Virus record (IMG/VR): IMGVR_UViG_3300027833_000051
Coordinates: 1-61,104 of that record
From: a virus
Direction: 5' to 3' (one strand)
Length of the DNA stretch: 61,104 bases
Shown here: positions 48,901-57,200 of the stretch, in pieces
Layout of the letters: each line of letters starts with the position of its first letter
How positions within the stretch are numbered: the first letter of the stretch is position 1
Notes under the pieces: model-generated
Database searches by the model: none
What the model was told of the DNA's origin: nothing
What the model saw: only the letters and a program-made list of their open reading frames with translations
Made by a program: the position numbers and the translations under genes

Positions 48901-49022
48901 GGCACTAAGCATACGTATGCTTTGCCTTCGTATTGAACAATTTGGTCCTTGTTGTAGGCAGTTTGATCTATCCATTCTCCTACCCAAGAAAAACGTAATC
49001 TACTGATTCTAAATTCTGACAT
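39933..49022 (-). CDS. Giant fibre/adhesin with CBM-like repeats and inserted helical domain
   Basis: 3,029 residues. It starts like its larger neighbour (RLRFSWVGEW, K-A-Y-V-C, H-T-S) with seven CBM5/12-like units in about 1-800. An unrelated, mainly helical domain of about 290 residues is inserted after the fourth unit. The middle carries a beta-helix-type segment (SPYIQNVTNFGIGCVG, GGNRSIVCNDFTQII, ATNGNSSYGQFG), closely matching the 3,999-residue protein but with only one weak Cys-Arg-Asp module. Further on lie T-x-x-x-F-x-I-S repeats and Asp-box/BNR-like units (CSTDKGATW, FGNGRFVAVSSD). The last 200 residues have F-Y-S-S-T-D-Q-D-G-N-F-R-V-G and VPTQKAIKTYLTG. It is probably a second long fibre that shares assembly modules with the first. 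Confidence 0.85.
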   Translation of the reverse strand: MSEFRISRLRFSWVGEWIDQTAYNKDQIVQYEGKAYVCLVPHTSNSFYSDLGAVTPKWDLMMTGQTWKGPWSQFTFYSLDNIAIFGGIVYKCNTQHTSGATLDTDIAKWDVYAESKTWQSEWTTSSSYGIGDIVQYGGSSYECIISHTSADTDIDGLEADYYGIDSTLVKWKLVKEGIQWRGLFDDRAVDSTEVRYKLNDIVKYGPSVYKCIEGHVPAAAYIDDSNLGVYTSSVLAADATNGTVFDKSLTVNGLKIVVAAEQGVGLIPETFVNKVARMVQLFLDRDGAGIDDPAQENLIATLKGDVGTAHAGYPTAQRIGYGSGASYTPNWLTDEGSAQYAGYTDFLNSYATNDMVWYLNSNSSRPFFGDDDAAEVIEHIFHTLHLFGVSGAKAGSAAALPYDPDLDANWATSALYLAMEEAVTAGVFDISGYGDGNLATADTYRVASKEYTYLLNFVMFEYSSLWENGSLSPEWSDDSRTPAGVLANNPLGYALFNIYFSTVISKPSLATIRSIFQDNDAGVSGYVAQIQNAPNVIEDAFTSSYWELWMPGLDFESVWLADVIYQPGDVVLYGGYLYQSLTINNINQKPSFNTGAGEEWDIISKAYDVSGAWSSAEEYLIGSVVTYGGDLYVALTDSTNQAPGNFTIDAIYEADGSSGTTIKLDTLDSTDPRGITVGMAVIGEGFSYGQTVQSVTTVGDITTVILTSPPSGTIPDSAVLTFAGTNWSYWELMIPGFSWEGKWLIGTLYNQDDIAYYGNATYVCTREHTSALVNRPDYDLQNNYWTVYLQHDKTNSLTQKGEIIVQAGGDKTALSIGAQTNVLKVVDNLPAWRETDFTPNVYYVATNGVDSVNRGTTADTAWKTIKYAAEQVAKGTSKANEKALLEANKLWAVEETYAWFLYQQNQNISPFDFSVDFLESSTKRDIRYTIDGVITDLSRDQNARTVTNALSYFDLESTNKYTNQTVADQAIYYTAVIGQLFNFLELALTNTAPADSYQTLEGYETPVPQFFNAALTIEADTITQLNALEKIIREPLEVGSPDNIPPANQGAYTTINLKSGTYEESLPIVLPPKTALNGDELRGAAIKPLNPINTLCTRTFGEINEFRVGSTVNMVNNTPVQFVSLNPVDEISTKIGGPNIVQGITYYVIGSSIRDGAFKVSATPDGEEVLLTTNIGYMYVYGGNALNDMIRVQNGCGVRNLTMSGLLGTLTPQNEYSTRRPSGGSFVALDPGQGVNDTTAWITSKSPYIQNVTNFGIGCVGLKIDSTLHNGGNRSIVCNDFTQIISDGIGVWCTGGDALVECVSVFSYYNYTGYFAEDGGRIRATNGNSSYGQFGAIAEGFAEDEVPAVGNVNNRSNQASALAVSALGTQAEILKIAFSHAGEEYYETTTNLLPQSNNLVDTAWQTDGNLNIVKAATTPFVNEDAWKIEGITDLTNSSYFYQDVPVSPQGRVYVGVAGVNEDGSGIDATFDVTVFSDGYQVSVNAGGSGYVVGNQIRLSGQLFGAQPTVNDIIVTVDTLSITAILQVSHDGTVPDGTSLRYTTSIYAKKGTASYFDMYSIFSGYSTRTSAVRFNFTTGVLTTIVDPDNGIVPEVYTATILEDGWYRISYSYWDITAQNTSLQFKVYPRGTDGLSGETNFYGAQLQTGNLSFFLETDDTTPTSYANVNVSGAGRDAMIVADELRSGGVYQTRVLESSAFTSGGLGYKFQTNNAQSGDSEHLVLAGSEVATAPEYESMRLSISSGVGSGQYGIISRYNANNKRADVLKESFESLEIVSTNATSDRFRLDDDVDFNTVYTGQKIQFTPTFYDVDVDSTAQSATQVLAALGDLNNYLYVTTTTQLKVGQKVNFTGTPFGGVAVGFDYFIINIIDDTTIQISTTLGGGVWPLVNTNIDDPQGAPIVLTSEYPQFTINFPSETSYLAASSTADMSVGLPVQFTGTSLGEVTLGQTYFIHDIYDATRFSISANRLTFDTTASTASTNSLTIADTSTLIPMNPITFRSGAIGGLLEKTQYWVNTLLDGTTFTLSDSVITTNATASQAVTNLITVTSTAGFIPGTPIILTGSTFGSIENDKVYFIQVVNDATTFTISETAAGAAVPLLTATGNIIVRTLANTVSITDDTGTMVTQTPGTKETVSAGGGATMGASFYTETFGGIDLGTTYYVLEKIETTPADVYNASGNWTVDTNWIENTLNIGLDTAPAAGLLTALGTLGEDSTLAAFTITDTTYGELTVTLTGGSQWSDTPAGGVIIQGTTVQTAPAGSEASPGATQITSISLPTGESVINEMTIETTLDSGTPVQLIQDIGSMQIGAVGWDHINQGTPLVGVFDSTSVYAIEPRTKYTPPPFTQTALASTGEAGTYKIIASNGFYPIAIPENGFAALSTSDYTAWDVSITLPVEGDTNLQIEDPDNPGSLINNPLYNGGWVDMVYGNNTWVLISRAGDVLYSVSEGATWLRSTLPTLGANEFYTAISYTNGSFVVVGTSSKSAYSTNNASTWIEVDQSIDDDEWVDIAAGAGIFVAIAGSSHAVKCSTDKGATWVESTLDNSGDSTINNWNQIEFGNGRFVAVSSDLRSAAFSFDGITWYNSNLQIQGDILSYGNGIFLLIDNVTGISRQSEDGLDWKVVPVEALDYTGLGFSFDATTRKGWFLSLATGGIASKISTGSRAQSRASITATKLTGFGMLTSGSGYTTAPTLTLLDPNNSKDAITQVRIGNGVLGAPTFTNYGTGYSTTSTAIAINGSGFSDIFQTGLRIILKNLTRLPQPGDNIEFEGNDETYRVAKATVLRGTTVPNLEASVQISPTMSEVLSPAHNTTFTMRSRFSQVRLTNHDFLNIGFGNQIQSNYPGLPENTNLEPQDEIQETNNGRVFYSSTDQDGNFRVGDLFAVEQATGIVTLSADEFGLDGLTELSIGGVALGGSPVVVTQFSTDGTFVANSNTIVPTQKAIKTYLTGRLSQGGSDTFTGLLTAGTVKVGGPDFIASTVPEGAEGFQIKIGTKAMFDGPFGNSGWAGDGLAMTYFFKTLVDPTRSGQQ
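47430..48320 (-). other. Inserted helical domain within the 3,029-residue protein
   Basis: About 290 residues interrupt the CBM-like series. They include KVARMVQLFLDRDG, HAGYPTAQRIGYG, NDMVWYLN, EVIEHIFHTLHLFG, ALYLAMEEAVTAG and NPLGYALFNIYF. The His/Glu-rich EHIFHTLH helix could bind a metal. The domain is absent from the 3,999-residue relative. I do not recognise a named family. Confidence 0.65.
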
Positions 49023-49053
49023 TGTGCGGTTCCTTGATCCTGTGTATTATAGT

Positions 49054-49062
49054 ATATTTATG
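49054..49062 (-). promoter_or_regulatory. Late-promoter-like element for 3,029-residue fibre
   Basis: The minus strand reads CATAAATAT, 32 bases upstream of the ATG at 49022, overlapping the stop of the preceding gene; AAGGAA lies between. Confidence 0.5.
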
Positions 49063-49438
49063 TGACTATCTGAGTTGCGTCATATGCATATGACTGATTG
49101 ATTCTTACTACTAATTCGCCTTCTTCATTCACATAATAGTACATATTTTTATTGTCCCAACGGTATTGATCCCATTGTAAGTTGTCGTATGGTCTACTAT
49201 GATCTACTTCAACACGTCCGTCAAAGAAGTCAACTCCGTATTCAAATTCAGTAAAGTCTCCTGTAGCTGCTCCAGGATTATTAATTGTAATTGTGTCTAC
49301 ATCTTTAAGCTGATCAATCTTTGCAAAAAATAATGTGCCGTCTTCTGTTCTACGCAATGCGTAAAAGTATCTTGGCTGTCCTTCGCCTAATAGTTCGTTG
49401 ATGCTAGGTGTTTGACCTACGTAATGTGTTGATGCCAT
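49058..49438 (-). CDS. Small conserved virion-region protein
   Basis: 126 residues from the ATG at 49436-49438, chosen because AGGAGATATAAG precedes it; the open frame extends upstream by 14 codons into the previous gene without a start signal. The protein begins MASTHYVGQTPSINELLGEG, then has YFYALRRTEDGTLFFAKIDQL split by a turn, FEYGVDFFDGRVEVDH and a Tyr/Asp/Asn-rich C-terminal third (WDQYRWDNKNMYYYV). It looks like a compact beta protein with aromatic surface. No recognised family or cysteines. It follows the 109-residue beta protein and precedes the 3,029-residue fibre, so a baseplate or fibre-attachment role is possible. Confidence 0.72.
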   Translation of the reverse strand: MASTHYVGQTPSINELLGEGQPRYFYALRRTEDGTLFFAKIDQLKDVDTITINNPGAATGDFTEFEYGVDFFDGRVEVDHSRPYDNLQWDQYRWDNKNMYYYVNEEGELVVRINQSYAYDATQIVT

Positions 49439-49449
49439 CTTATATCTCC

Positions 49450-49779
49450 TTAAACAATTTCTACAGTACTTAAAACGCAATCAATGCTATTATCAACATT
49501 TGAGTTTACATATAAGTTATTGTTTGGTGTTAAAATTAGTTTCTCGCCGCCGTTTAATACACGTAAACTTGTGTTTGGTGGAAGAATCATTTCCTTTGCG
49601 TAGAATCCAGTGGAACTATCTGCATCACGAAGTTGTACATTAATAAGCACTACTCCTTCAGTTAAGTTTGCTAAACTAAACCCAACTACCGTAATACGAT
49701 TGTTGTCATTAGTAGCTAGCACCTCTTGATACGCTGTCCCAATTCCTGTTACTACTTTGTTTCTAAATGTAGTTGCCAT
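49450..49779 (-). CDS. Small beta-rich virion protein
   Basis: 109 residues, all-beta in appearance: ITVVGFSLANLTEGVVLINV, then YAKEMILPPNTSLRVLNGGEKLILTP broken at a turn, then SIDCVLSTVEIV. The strand order and the L-P-P-N-T-S-L-R-V turn match the 106- and 117-residue proteins at 27561 and 59484, so the three likely share a fold. It lies 4 bases after the 1,429-residue fibre gene. It may cap or space fibres. No catalytic motif is visible, and the assignment is by look and context. Confidence 0.7.
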   Translation of the reverse strand: MATTFRNKVVTGIGTAYQEVLATNDNNRITVVGFSLANLTEGVVLINVQLRDADSSTGFYAKEMILPPNTSLRVLNGGEKLILTPNNNLYVNSNVDNSIDCVLSTVEIV

Positions 49780-49783
49780 TTTA

Positions 49784-52700
49784 TTATCCTAATACTAATA
49801 CTGTTGATAGTGCAATTTCTTCTGCATCGTTTCTTGTAATACCCGAAGCAGCACCAGCCACTGATACCCAATTTGTTCCGTCATATATTTCAACACGATT
49901 ATCTGTAGTGTTAAATCTTACTTGACCTTGCTCTGTGAATTCAAGAGGTGGACGATCTCCACTTTCGCCTGTTGGTAGGACGATTCCGTATGTTCCATCA
50001 AACTTAACATACCCGTTGTTAGTGTTTTCAAACAAAGTAACACTATTGTTTACTGTATTTGTTATTGTGTTTCCTTTAAACGCAAAATTATCAAATCTAA
50101 CAGAGCCTGTGCCATTTGCTGATAATTGTAAATTCTTATTTCCGTTAGTAGTAGTTATAACATTTCCGTCTACACGAATATCATCTACATCTAATCTAGG
50201 AACAGTTAATTTGTTTGCATCAATTGTTGCTATAGTACTTCCTGCAATAATAAATCTAATAGTGTCGTCGTTGGCACCTTCAGTATTTTCAGCAGTAATT
50301 TTGGTGTTACCATCTAAATCTTCAACGCCTTTAATGTTAATCCAGTTAGTGCCATTATAGCCTTCAAATCTATTTAAATCTGTATTAAATCTTAGTTGTC
50401 CAGAAGTAGCAGATGGTCTTTCAGCAGTAGTACCTGTTGGTAGTTTTACTGCGCCAGTTGCATTAATATTTAAAACATTACTACCTGGAGCAATAATAAA
50501 GTCGCCGCTGGTTGTAATTGTTGATGTGTTAAATCCAAATGTGTCTATAACAATAGATCCTGATCCATTTGCTCTTAAGTCTAAATCACTGTTTGCATTA
50601 GTTGTGGTGATAACATTATTATCAATTAAAATATCACCTGTTGTAATACTGTCTGCTGTAATTAAGCTTGTACTAGTAATATTTCCTACAGTAATTAAAC
50701 CGTCAACTGTTAAGTTATTTGTAATTTGTACATTGTTAGATGGTACAAAAATATTACCTGTGCCATTTGCTCTTAATTCTAAATTACTATTTGAATCAGT
50801 AGTAGTAACTGTGTTGCCTGAAATTTGTATTTCTTCAAACTGGATAATACTTGCACTGATAATAACTTCGCCAGTAACATCTAAGTTACCTGTTAGGTTA
50901 ATATTACCAACTTGGTTAACATTTCCAGTATGTGTTACGTTACCGACAATATTAGTATTTTTTAAGTTTGTAACTGAATTGACTGTTAAGTCTTGGTCAA
51001 TTACGACATTATTACTAGGAACATATACATTGCCTGTACCATTAGCTCTTAGTTCTAAATTACTATTACTTGCAGTTGTTTTAATAATGTTATCATCAAT
51101 TAAAATATCACCTGTGCTAAATCTATTAGCAGTAATAGTTCCAACACTATTAATGTCACCTACAGTAATTGTACCAGTAACATATAAGTCATTATTAATT
51201 GTAACATCGTTATTTGGTATAAGAATATTACCGAATGAAGTAGCACGTAATTCTAAATCACTGTTTGAGTCAGTAGTAGTAATAATATTATTTTCAATAT
51301 TAATATTTTCAAATTGTGCTGCTGACGAAACTGTAAGGTTTCCTGTAATACCTAAGTCGCCAGTTAAATCAATATTACCTGTTTGTGTAACATTGCCTGT
51401 TTGTGTAACATTACCTTGCAGAACTACAGTGTTTAGAGTCGACGTGCCAATTACTCGTAAATCTTCGTCTAGTAACATATTGTTGCTAGGTACATAAACT
51501 TTACCAGTACCGTTAGCACGAAGTTCTAGATTGCTATTTGAATCTGTTGTTTTAATGTAGTTTTCACGAATTACAATATTATCAAGATTAACTTCATTTA
51601 CATATAAGTTATTCCATATTTTAGTTTCTTCACCTAAACTATAAGTATCATTTACTTTAGGAGTAATATTACTATCAATACCTGCTATAATTTGTATTGT
51701 ATCACTTGCTTCGTCACCAATTGTAATATTACCAGTAATGTTTACGTTGCCAGTAACATCTAAACTACCGTTAACATTTACATTCGAGTTCAAATTAATT
51801 TCACCACTAGCTGCTTCAAAGTTTGCGTCTAGTGTTAGTGTTTCAACAGTGTTGCCGCTAAATCTCCAGTCGCCGGTTTCTACTTTTGTTCCGTCAATAA
51901 ATGTAGTATTACTACCAGTTACAAAACTAACACCATTGTCAGTATTAATTGTAAAATCATTAACAGCAAATGTTACGCTACCTGTATCTTGGTTAACATA
52001 AAATAAGTCTCCAACTCTAAAGTCGCCTTTGTGATCAACTGAGTTATATCTTACCTTTGCACCGTTAATTTCAACTACTTCATTTGCCTGTATAACTTCC
52101 AATAATTCGTTAGTAACTTCTTTACCAGTGCCGATGTATGCTAAGTTTTGGCCAATAGCATATATAATTGTTCCTAGACCGTTGCCTACTAATCCAAAGT
52201 TGCCATAAACACTAGCACTACCAATCATTCTAACTTCAGCGCCAAATGATCTTAAATCATAACTTGCAATACTAGTTGCTGTTGCTCCAAGACCGTTTGC
52301 AATACTTTGTGGAGTTAAATCAAATGCATATAAATCTAAGTATCCATCTATGTAAACATCATTGCCGTCCACGCTACTAATGGTGCCTGTAAGCACTGTA
52401 GAAGCGTCTGTGCTAGTGATAGTAAGTGTATTGCCTTGTGCAAAGGTACCTGTTATACCAGCTAGTGTGAGCTTTGTTTTGCCCGCTCCGTACTTGCCGT
52501 CTTGACTATCATAAGCATGAAAGCCTCTGTTTGCAAAATATGTAAACGAGTTTAACCACTCAACACGCACACCATTTGTTGCTGAAATTGCATCAACACC
52601 TGGTGTAATAAATGTTGCACTATGGAAAAGCATACTTGCTTCTTTACTAGCAGGTGTTGCATAAGCGCCATCTATGTATGCGCCTTTGCCTGCATCGCCT

Positions 52701-54073
52701 GCATTAAATCCTCTTGGGTCTTCAGCAGTAGTTGTACTACCTGAAGTAATTACTGTAATGTTTCTGATATAAGGAGAACGTGTAGTTACTGTGTAATCTG
52801 TTGCGAAACGGAATGCATACCCATTATCTGGAAATGTCCTAGTTCCGCCATTGCAACTAAACACTAGCCCTTTAACAAAGTTACTATTACCAGTAGATTG
52901 ATTTGTACCAGTGTGTGCAATTATTAATTCGCCAGTTACATTATTGTATGTTGCGCCGGTTACTGGATATGTATTAGTAACACCCGCTTGTTCAAAAGTA
53001 ACAGTACCGCCACTTACATAAGTGTGTGCAAATGGCGCTGGTCCAACATTTAATGATACTGAGTTTATGTTTGCAAACGTTGAATTATAAAAATTACCAC
53101 CACTAAAGAATCCAGTTATTGTTACATCTTCAATAGTTGACTCACCATTTAATAAAAACGCATCGTTATAACGTGTTGCAGTTGTAGGCTGTATAGATAC
53201 TCCGCGAATACCTTCGCCCTTAACCGTAACGCCTGCCGGAACTGTTAGTGGAAATATTTCTGTGTATATAGCAGGCGAAATGTGTATAACGTCTCCTGCT
53301 ACTGCTACACTAAGTGCTTGCTTAATACTTGCAAAGGGATCTAGTACGTGAGTACCTGTATTAGAATTATCACCGTTTTCTGCAACATATAGCATATTGC
53401 CATTTCTAAATGTTAAATCAATACCGTCAATTGCTAACGAGTCAGAATTAATATTAGTTGCAACTAAATTGTTAACGTAAACGTCATTCCATTCTTTGCC
53501 GCCGCCAAGTGGATCACTACCTAATGAATATGTATTTGTTGTTGCTGGAATAATATCTGAAGCAATTTCTGCATTAAAAATAACATTGTCTGTGGCTTGG
53601 TCACCAATAACAATATTACCGTCTGCTGATATATTACCACTAGCATGTATATTGCCTGTTACATTTAAGTCAGAATGTACGTCTACTGTACCTGTACCAT
53701 TTGGTCGTAATTCTAAATTAGCATTTGACGAATTAGTAGTTATTGCATTGCCTTCAATATCAATACTATCAATTCTAATTTTATTAAGCGCAACTACTGT
53801 GTCTAATGTTGCTAAATTTAAATACGCATTAGTACTACTAATTGTATTACCGACTATTGTGACTTCGCCAATATCTGCTTGCGTATCAACAATAAGATCA
53901 ACTGCTTTAGTTGTGCCTGAAACTTGTAATTCGTGTGTGGGTGAATTCGTGTTGACGCCAATGCGTTGTGAATTTACATCTAGATATAATAAGTCTGTCT
54001 CAAAAGCTAAATCTACTCCATTACGAATTAGATTCTCCTTCAAGAGCGGACCCGAAATGCGACCTACAGCCAT
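49784..54073 (-). CDS. Large fibre-like protein with LELRANGTG repeats
   Basis: 1,429 residues. The start GRISGPLLKENLIRNGVDL is shared with the 1,518-residue neighbour. A beta-helix-type middle follows, with SPYIRNITV, GAYIDGAYATPASKEASMLF, NGVRVEWLNSFTYFANRGFH and ASVYGNFGLVGNG in separate blocks, and a D-H-K-G-D-F-R-V-G-D-L-F module near 670. The rest is at least seven copies of T-T-x-S-N-S-N-L-E-L-R-A-N-G-T-G, most followed by V-P-S-N-N and an L-x-V-T-G run, with GNVTQTGN-type short repeats between. The last 60 residues have W-V-S-V-A-G and a hydrophobic end. It is likely a trimeric beta-helical fibre or baseplate spike. It has an AGGAG site and a long (about 110-base) leader. Confidence 0.82.
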   Translation of the reverse strand: MAVGRISGPLLKENLIRNGVDLAFETDLLYLDVNSQRIGVNTNSPTHELQVSGTTKAVDLIVDTQADIGEVTIVGNTISSTNAYLNLATLDTVVALNKIRIDSIDIEGNAITTNSSNANLELRPNGTGTVDVHSDLNVTGNIHASGNISADGNIVIGDQATDNVIFNAEIASDIIPATTNTYSLGSDPLGGGKEWNDVYVNNLVATNINSDSLAIDGIDLTFRNGNMLYVAENGDNSNTGTHVLDPFASIKQALSVAVAGDVIHISPAIYTEIFPLTVPAGVTVKGEGIRGVSIQPTTATRYNDAFLLNGESTIEDVTITGFFSGGNFYNSTFANINSVSLNVGPAPFAHTYVSGGTVTFEQAGVTNTYPVTGATYNNVTGELIIAHTGTNQSTGNSNFVKGLVFSCNGGTRTFPDNGYAFRFATDYTVTTRSPYIRNITVITSGSTTTAEDPRGFNAGDAGKGAYIDGAYATPASKEASMLFHSATFITPGVDAISATNGVRVEWLNSFTYFANRGFHAYDSQDGKYGAGKTKLTLAGITGTFAQGNTLTITSTDASTVLTGTISSVDGNDVYIDGYLDLYAFDLTPQSIANGLGATATSIASYDLRSFGAEVRMIGSASVYGNFGLVGNGLGTIIYAIGQNLAYIGTGKEVTNELLEVIQANEVVEINGAKVRYNSVDHKGDFRVGDLFYVNQDTGSVTFAVNDFTINTDNGVSFVTGSNTTFIDGTKVETGDWRFSGNTVETLTLDANFEAASGEINLNSNVNVNGSLDVTGNVNITGNITIGDEASDTIQIIAGIDSNITPKVNDTYSLGEETKIWNNLYVNEVNLDNIVIRENYIKTTDSNSNLELRANGTGKVYVPSNNMLLDEDLRVIGTSTLNTVVLQGNVTQTGNVTQTGNIDLTGDLGITGNLTVSSAAQFENINIENNIITTTDSNSDLELRATSFGNILIPNNDVTINNDLYVTGTITVGDINSVGTITANRFSTGDILIDDNIIKTTASNSNLELRANGTGNVYVPSNNVVIDQDLTVNSVTNLKNTNIVGNVTHTGNVNQVGNINLTGNLDVTGEVIISASIIQFEEIQISGNTVTTTDSNSNLELRANGTGNIFVPSNNVQITNNLTVDGLITVGNITSTSLITADSITTGDILIDNNVITTTNANSDLDLRANGSGSIVIDTFGFNTSTITTSGDFIIAPGSNVLNINATGAVKLPTGTTAERPSATSGQLRFNTDLNRFEGYNGTNWINIKGVEDLDGNTKITAENTEGANDDTIRFIIAGSTIATIDANKLTVPRLDVDDIRVDGNVITTTNGNKNLQLSANGTGSVRFDNFAFKGNTITNTVNNSVTLFENTNNGYVKFDGTYGIVLPTGESGDRPPLEFTEQGQVRFNTTDNRVEIYDGTNWVSVAGAASGITRNDAEEIALSTVLVLG

Positions 54074-54153
54074 CTTTGCTCCTCAACACGGGGATCCTGT
54101 CCCTCTAGCCAAATTTTCAGTCTAATGACTCTTTGCTGGTTAACCACAGTTTG

Positions 54154-54184
54154 TTATGTAAAACAATAGTCGCGTTTTACATAA
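54154..54184 (-). terminator. Perfect 11-bp hairpin in intergenic leader
   Basis: TTATGTAAAAC at 54154-54164 pairs exactly with GTTTTACATAA at 54174-54184 across a 9-base loop. It lies just downstream of the promoter-like element for the 1,429-residue gene and after the stop of the 1,518-residue gene. It lacks a U-run, so it could be a weak terminator or an mRNA-stabilising 5' hairpin. The rest of 54074-54217 holds no gene that I can see. Confidence 0.45.
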
Positions 54185-54186
54185 TA

Positions 54187-54195
54187 GTATTTATC
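54187..54195 (-). promoter_or_regulatory. Late-promoter-like element for 1,429-residue fibre
   Basis: The minus strand reads GATAAATAC, identical to those before gp19 and gp13. At 114 bases from the ATG it predicts the longest leader in the window. Confidence 0.55.
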
Positions 54196-54217
54196 GTAAT
54201 GATACAATACTGCGGTG

Positions 54218-57200
54218 TTACCCAAAGATTAGAGTATATTCTAGCATAAGATCTTCCATTTCTTCAGTAGAAATAGTTGCTGCGTTACCAGCTGCTGAAA
54301 TGTAAGTGTTGCCGTCCCAAGTTTCAAGTATTGTGTTTTCGGAGTTCCATCTTGTCATACCGACTTCAGTTGCGCCAGGCTTTCTAGTTGCATCAGTACC
54401 AAACGGAATTGCAATAGCAGAGTTAACATTAAATACTGCTCGACCGTATCCAGTTTGTGCAATAGAAATAGCGCCAGCATTAGTATTTTGTATTTTATTA
54501 TCATAAAAGTTAGTACTATAAAGGGCTAGTTTACCTGAGCCGTTTGCTGACAAATCTAAATCACTATTTGAAACATTTGTATTAATAGTAGTCCCATTGA
54601 ATAATATATCATCAACATCTAATCCATGTATAGTAATTCCGTCAGCAGTTGTACTGCCTACAGATGCTGCTGCTATTCTAAAGTTAATAGTATCATTAGT
54701 TGGATGTGCTAGCACACTAGATCTTCTATCACTTGAGTAAACACCGCCGAAAGATAATATGGTTGAATTGCTATATGCTTCAAATACATTATCTGTGCTA
54801 TTAAATCGTAATCCACTATTTACTACCTGACGTTCAGTTGTAGTACCTAGCGGAACAATTATTGCACCATTTGCAGTAATATTTAAATTTTGTGCAGGTG
54901 TTAGATTAATATCTAATGTGGTAGTTTGTATTGTGTCGTTATTAACTCTTAGATTTTCTAAAAGAATTTCTGCATTAAATGATCGTAAATCTAAGTTACT
55001 GTTTGATGTAGTTGTAGTAATAATATTATCATAGAATTTAATATCCGAACTTAACAAAAATTGGTCTGATTCAATTTGTTGTGTTACATTAATATCTGTT
55101 GAAGATAGTGTGCCTAATGACACATTATTGATAATAGATACATCATTTGATGGTATTGCAAGAATGCCAGAACCATTTGCTCGCAGTTCTAAATTAGCAT
55201 TACTTTCTGTTGTTTCAAAAACATTGTCATTAAATAATATATCATCAAATTGAATTTCACTTTTAATATTAGAAGTACTTACAGTTACATTACCAATAAC
55301 GTTCAAATTACCAGTTTGATTTCTATTTCCAGTCTGTGTAATAGTTCCAACTACATTTAAGTTGTCAATATCGGTATTTCTATTAACTGTTAAATTTTGA
55401 TCTATAACTACATCAGATGTTGTCATAGTTATATTTTGAGTAGCACGTAGTTCTAAATTTGTATTTAATGTACTAGTAGAAATAAAGTTATCATCTATTT
55501 GAATATTATTAGTTGTAGTAATAATATCGTTTAATCCTGCATCTGCGGTAACTATAATATCATTAGCTATTATTGATGCTGCAGATAAATCATTTGATAC
55601 TCTAACATCATTAGACGGCATTAACACTCTGCCAGAACCATTTGCTTGCAGTTTAAAATCTGCCCGATAGTAATCGCCTAAAAATAATTCACTGTTATAT
55701 TTTCCTGGGTTTGCGAATTCGTCTTCTAAAAGTGCATTTACTATTGGAGTAAGAAACGCATCATATGCGACATTATTAGTAGTACCGTTTGCAACATATT
55801 GCAGCCAAGCTAATGAATCAGCTGACGTTAGCGTGCCGCTAGCATTTACATCAAGATAAGAATTAGCATACGGTGCAGAAGTGCCATTAGCAAGGTAAGT
55901 AATTAATGTCTTTTCAGTTGTCCCTGCATAGTCGTCAACTGTTGCTCCGTCAATCATTGCTGACACAATTTGAGGTATTGACAATACTCCATACGGGTCA
56001 CTTGGGTTTAGACGTAAATCTTCTCTAATATTTTGTATAACATTATCATTAATATTAAAGCTAGCAATATTGAAGTCGTTAGTAGATGTTAAATTTCCTG
56101 TAACTTCAGTATTACCAGTTTGTGCAATGTTACCAATTTGCGTTGTATTACTAGATTGTGTTGTATTACCTGTTATATTTACTTGCACAGGTGTTATAGT
56201 TTCTACTAGTCCAATATCTTCAATTAACGAAATATTATCCCATTCAATGACGGTGTCTACTGCACGGAAAATAATATCAATTGTAGTTGTTGTAGGTACA
56301 ACTGTTGCTGTTACTACTTGATTGTTAGTAAGACCAGTAGTTTGATCCCACTCAAATAGTGTGCCGACTCCAGATTCAAATACTCTTAAATAAAATGCAT
56401 TTCCATTTGACACACTTTTAAATTGTGCTGCAAAGTCATATGTCTTGCCAATTTCTACAGTAATTTCTTGAGCAACGTTTTGTGCAGCACCTGTGGCACT
56501 AATGCGCAGATTTCCGTTAGGAGCAGTGACTGCTCCGCCGCCTGTTAAACTCCAGTTTGCTACATTTGAATCAAATGTTCCGTTAACTACAAGATCTGAT
56601 CCGTACTCATAAGCTATAGTACTATTTTTAAATGTAGATATTTTACCTACAGTAAAATCGTTATCAATTTCTAAATTTTCAGGTATGCTAATAATACCCG
56701 AGCCATTTGCTCGCAATTCTAAATCAGCGTTACTTGAATCACTAGTAATATAATTTTCGTTACTAGTAATATCTCCTGCTTGCATTTTGCCCAGATAAAC
56801 ATTATTCCAAAATTTATCTAAGCTTCCTAAATTGTGTACAAGTGTGCGATGAGGATTAAAATTTTGTTCAAAGTTAACATTAAAATCAAGACTATCTGAG
56901 GCTTGATCCCCAGAAACATTTAGCGCACCACCAAAGCTAAAGTTATCTCTAACAAAAAGATTCTGACTTATAGTTGTATTATCTTTAAGATTGATAGTAT
57001 TAGTGCCACCAGCTAAGTTTAAGTCTCCTGATAATGACGTAATTCCATTATTAAGAATTTCAATATTTCCGGTAGTGACTACGTTGCCATTAATTTTTGT
57101 CGACACTTCGCTGCTACGAATTATTAATCCACTTAGTGATTCTATTGACCCATTGTCAATATTAATATTAGTGTTTCCTGTTTCTAAATCAACAAAGAAG

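Noticed and set aside
50526-51497. Plus-strand open frame of 323 residues opposite the 1,429-residue fibre
   Set aside because: It lies wholly antisense to a well-supported repeat protein, its repeats mirror the LELRANGTG repeats, and it has no start signal.
54074-54217. Possible tRNA or riboswitch in the largest structural gap
   Set aside because: No T-loop GGTTCGA-type sequence or cloverleaf could be drawn; only a promoter-like element, an 11-bp hairpin and a small GGGA/TCCC stem were found.
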